This document shows, piece by piece, positions 13,811 to 14,327 of a stretch of DNA of 14,327 nt (position 1 is the stretch's first letter; every line of letters starts with the position of its first letter). A model generated the notes under the pieces. That model did not search any database. It saw nothing but the letters and a program-made list of their open reading frames with translations, and had not been told where the DNA came from. The DNA is from Xanthomonas cassavae CFBP 4642 (GTDB taxonomy: Bacteria > Pseudomonadota > Gammaproteobacteria > Xanthomonadales > Xanthomonadaceae). The stretch is taken from positions 4,101,820 through 4,116,146 of the forward strand of contig NZ_CM002139.1 in assembly GCF_000454545.1 (NCBI RefSeq), in the 5' to 3' direction. A program made the translations under genes and the position numbers.

Positions 13811-14327
13811 ATGTTTGATTTAAATTCATTTATCGCATTCAGAGACAAGCAGCTCGGCAAGAATTTTAAATATTGCCGAAATTTGTCGATAGACAAACAG
13901 TACGTCTCCTTAGCAATCGGAGTCTTCTTGGCGCGACACCCTGAAAGCACCCTGGAACAGGCCGAGGCTTTCTGGCGGTGCTATAAAAGGCAACATCATT
14001 TAATTACTTTGATTCACGCCATTTATCCCCATCAAATTACCTTACAACCTCCAACACTAAAAGCATACAAAAAGATCTATCGGCACTTTGTTCGCTACTC
14101 GATCAAGGTGGCAACCGAAAAGCTTGAACGCAACTGGTATCAAGGCGTCCCGATCGACACGTCAATCGACTTAGCCAGCACATGTTCATGGCTAGAACAC
14201 GTGCTGGACCTAAAAGGAGACGACGTCCCCCCAAGTTTGAGTAGCGCCTTAGTTTGGAGTCCAATTCCCTACCCCGAGGAGATTGGACGTGAAGAAGCGT
14301 TTTTCCGAAGAACAGATCATTGGCTTC
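13811..14327 (+). CDS. Unrecognised gene, 3' end replaced by IS sequence; frame open to window end
   Basis: From ATG 13811 a continuous frame runs to the end of the window. The first 136 codons are native; codons from 14221 on are read through the IS end in a frame not its own. The native protein starts MFDLNSFIAFRDKQLGKNFK. It is rich in aromatic, His and Lys residues and mostly helical (TLEQAEAFWRCYKRQHHLIT, LKAYKKIYRHFVRYSIKVAT), with no membrane segment. Base composition is AT-richer than its neighbours, with many TTA, ATT and AAA codons, suggesting separate horizontal origin. A good promoter lies just upstream, but no clear ribosome binding site is visible. I do not recognise the family and infer no function. 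The IS insertion makes the product chimeric and probably non-functional. Confidence 0.6.
   Translation, partial: MFDLNSFIAFRDKQLGKNFKYCRNLSIDKQYVSLAIGVFLARHPESTLEQAEAFWRCYKRQHHLITLIHAIYPHQITLQPPTLKAYKKIYRHFVRYSIKVATEKLERNWYQGVPIDTSIDLASTCSWLEHVLDLKGDDVPPSLSSALVWSPIPYPEEIGREEAFFRRTDHWL
14221..14327 (+). mobile_element. Right-hand partial copy of the IS3-family element (IS407-like)
   Basis: The first 90 bases are identical, inverted, to positions 1-90. This copy extends 17 bases further before the window ends. It faces outward, so both copies present their left ends to the interior. The inner boundary at 14221 is where the two copies stop matching (C at 91 read on the minus strand, A at 14220). 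It interrupts the gene starting at 13811. Confidence 0.85.
14289..14327 (+). CDS. IS3-family transposase OrfA, N-terminus only (partial)
   Basis: A GTG start gives (M)KKRFSEEQIIGF before the window ends. This matches the N-terminus of OrfA proteins of IS407-group IS3 elements, whose helix-turn-helix binds the terminal repeats. GAGGAG at 14276-14281 sits seven bases upstream and supports the GTG start. The protein is incomplete because of the window edge. Confidence 0.75.
   Translation, partial: MKKRFSEEQIIGF

Noticed and set aside
13765..13818. A 17-codon frame overlapping the start of the right-end gene
   Set aside because: Its ATG begins within the -35 box of the proposed promoter, upstream of the predicted transcript start, and it has no ribosome binding site.
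1..14327. CRISPR array, tRNA, rRNA or riboswitch
   Set aside because: No regularly spaced repeats, no cloverleaf-like segment with CCA and T-loop consensus, and no recognised aptamer were seen while reading both strands.

Overview
The window looks like accessory, probably plasmid-borne or island DNA from a gamma-proteobacterium of the Xanthomonadaceae (Xanthomonas, Stenotrophomonas, Lysobacter or a relative). This rests on three things: a VirD4-like coupling protein encoded with a large zeta-toxin protein whose C-terminus resembles the XVIPCD secretion signal of Xanthomonadaceae killing type IV secretion effectors; an IS1595-family element of the kind common in Xanthomonas; and an IS3/IS407-type orfA start at both ends. 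The assignment is by recognition only and no search was run.

Layout. Positions 1-90 and 14221-14327 are the inner ends of two identical IS3-family copies in inverted orientation, both left ends facing inward. Inside the left copy is a leftward two-gene peptide exporter: a HlyD-type adaptor (2166-3464) and a C39-peptidase ABC transporter (67-2169) whose last residues are replaced by IS sequence. After a 302-bp gap comes a tightly overlapped leftward operon read from 9844 down to 3767: virD4-like coupling ATPase, a 195-aa protein that is probably the antitoxin or immunity partner, and a 1267-aa zeta-kinase effector. An XRE regulator (10010-10372) lies upstream on the same strand, with a perfect inverted repeat upstream of it as a likely operator.

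Reading rightward from about 10.5 kb are a small lipoprotein gene (10593-10904) and a membrane-anchored protein gene cut in two by a complete IS1595-family element (11216-12287). That element has 24-bp imperfect terminal repeats and an exact 8-bp target duplication, and removing it restores one open frame of 130 codons. Then come a small rightward gene (12515-12724) and a convergent, short MobA/MobL-type relaxase (12651-13520) with an inverted repeat just upstream of its start. The last part (about 13560-14220) is visibly AT-richer and holds an unrecognised gene behind a good sigma-70-like promoter, cut by the right-hand IS copy.

Working model (inference): a mobilisable element carrying its own relaxase and coupling protein but, within this window, no VirB channel genes, so it would depend on a type IV secretion apparatus encoded elsewhere. 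The coupling protein is transcribed with a zeta toxin that seems to carry a secretion signal for this type of coupling protein, plus its presumed antidote. This gives a compact coupling protein, antitoxin and effector module. The peptide exporter and two other genes have been damaged by insertion sequences. No tRNA, rRNA or CRISPR array was seen.
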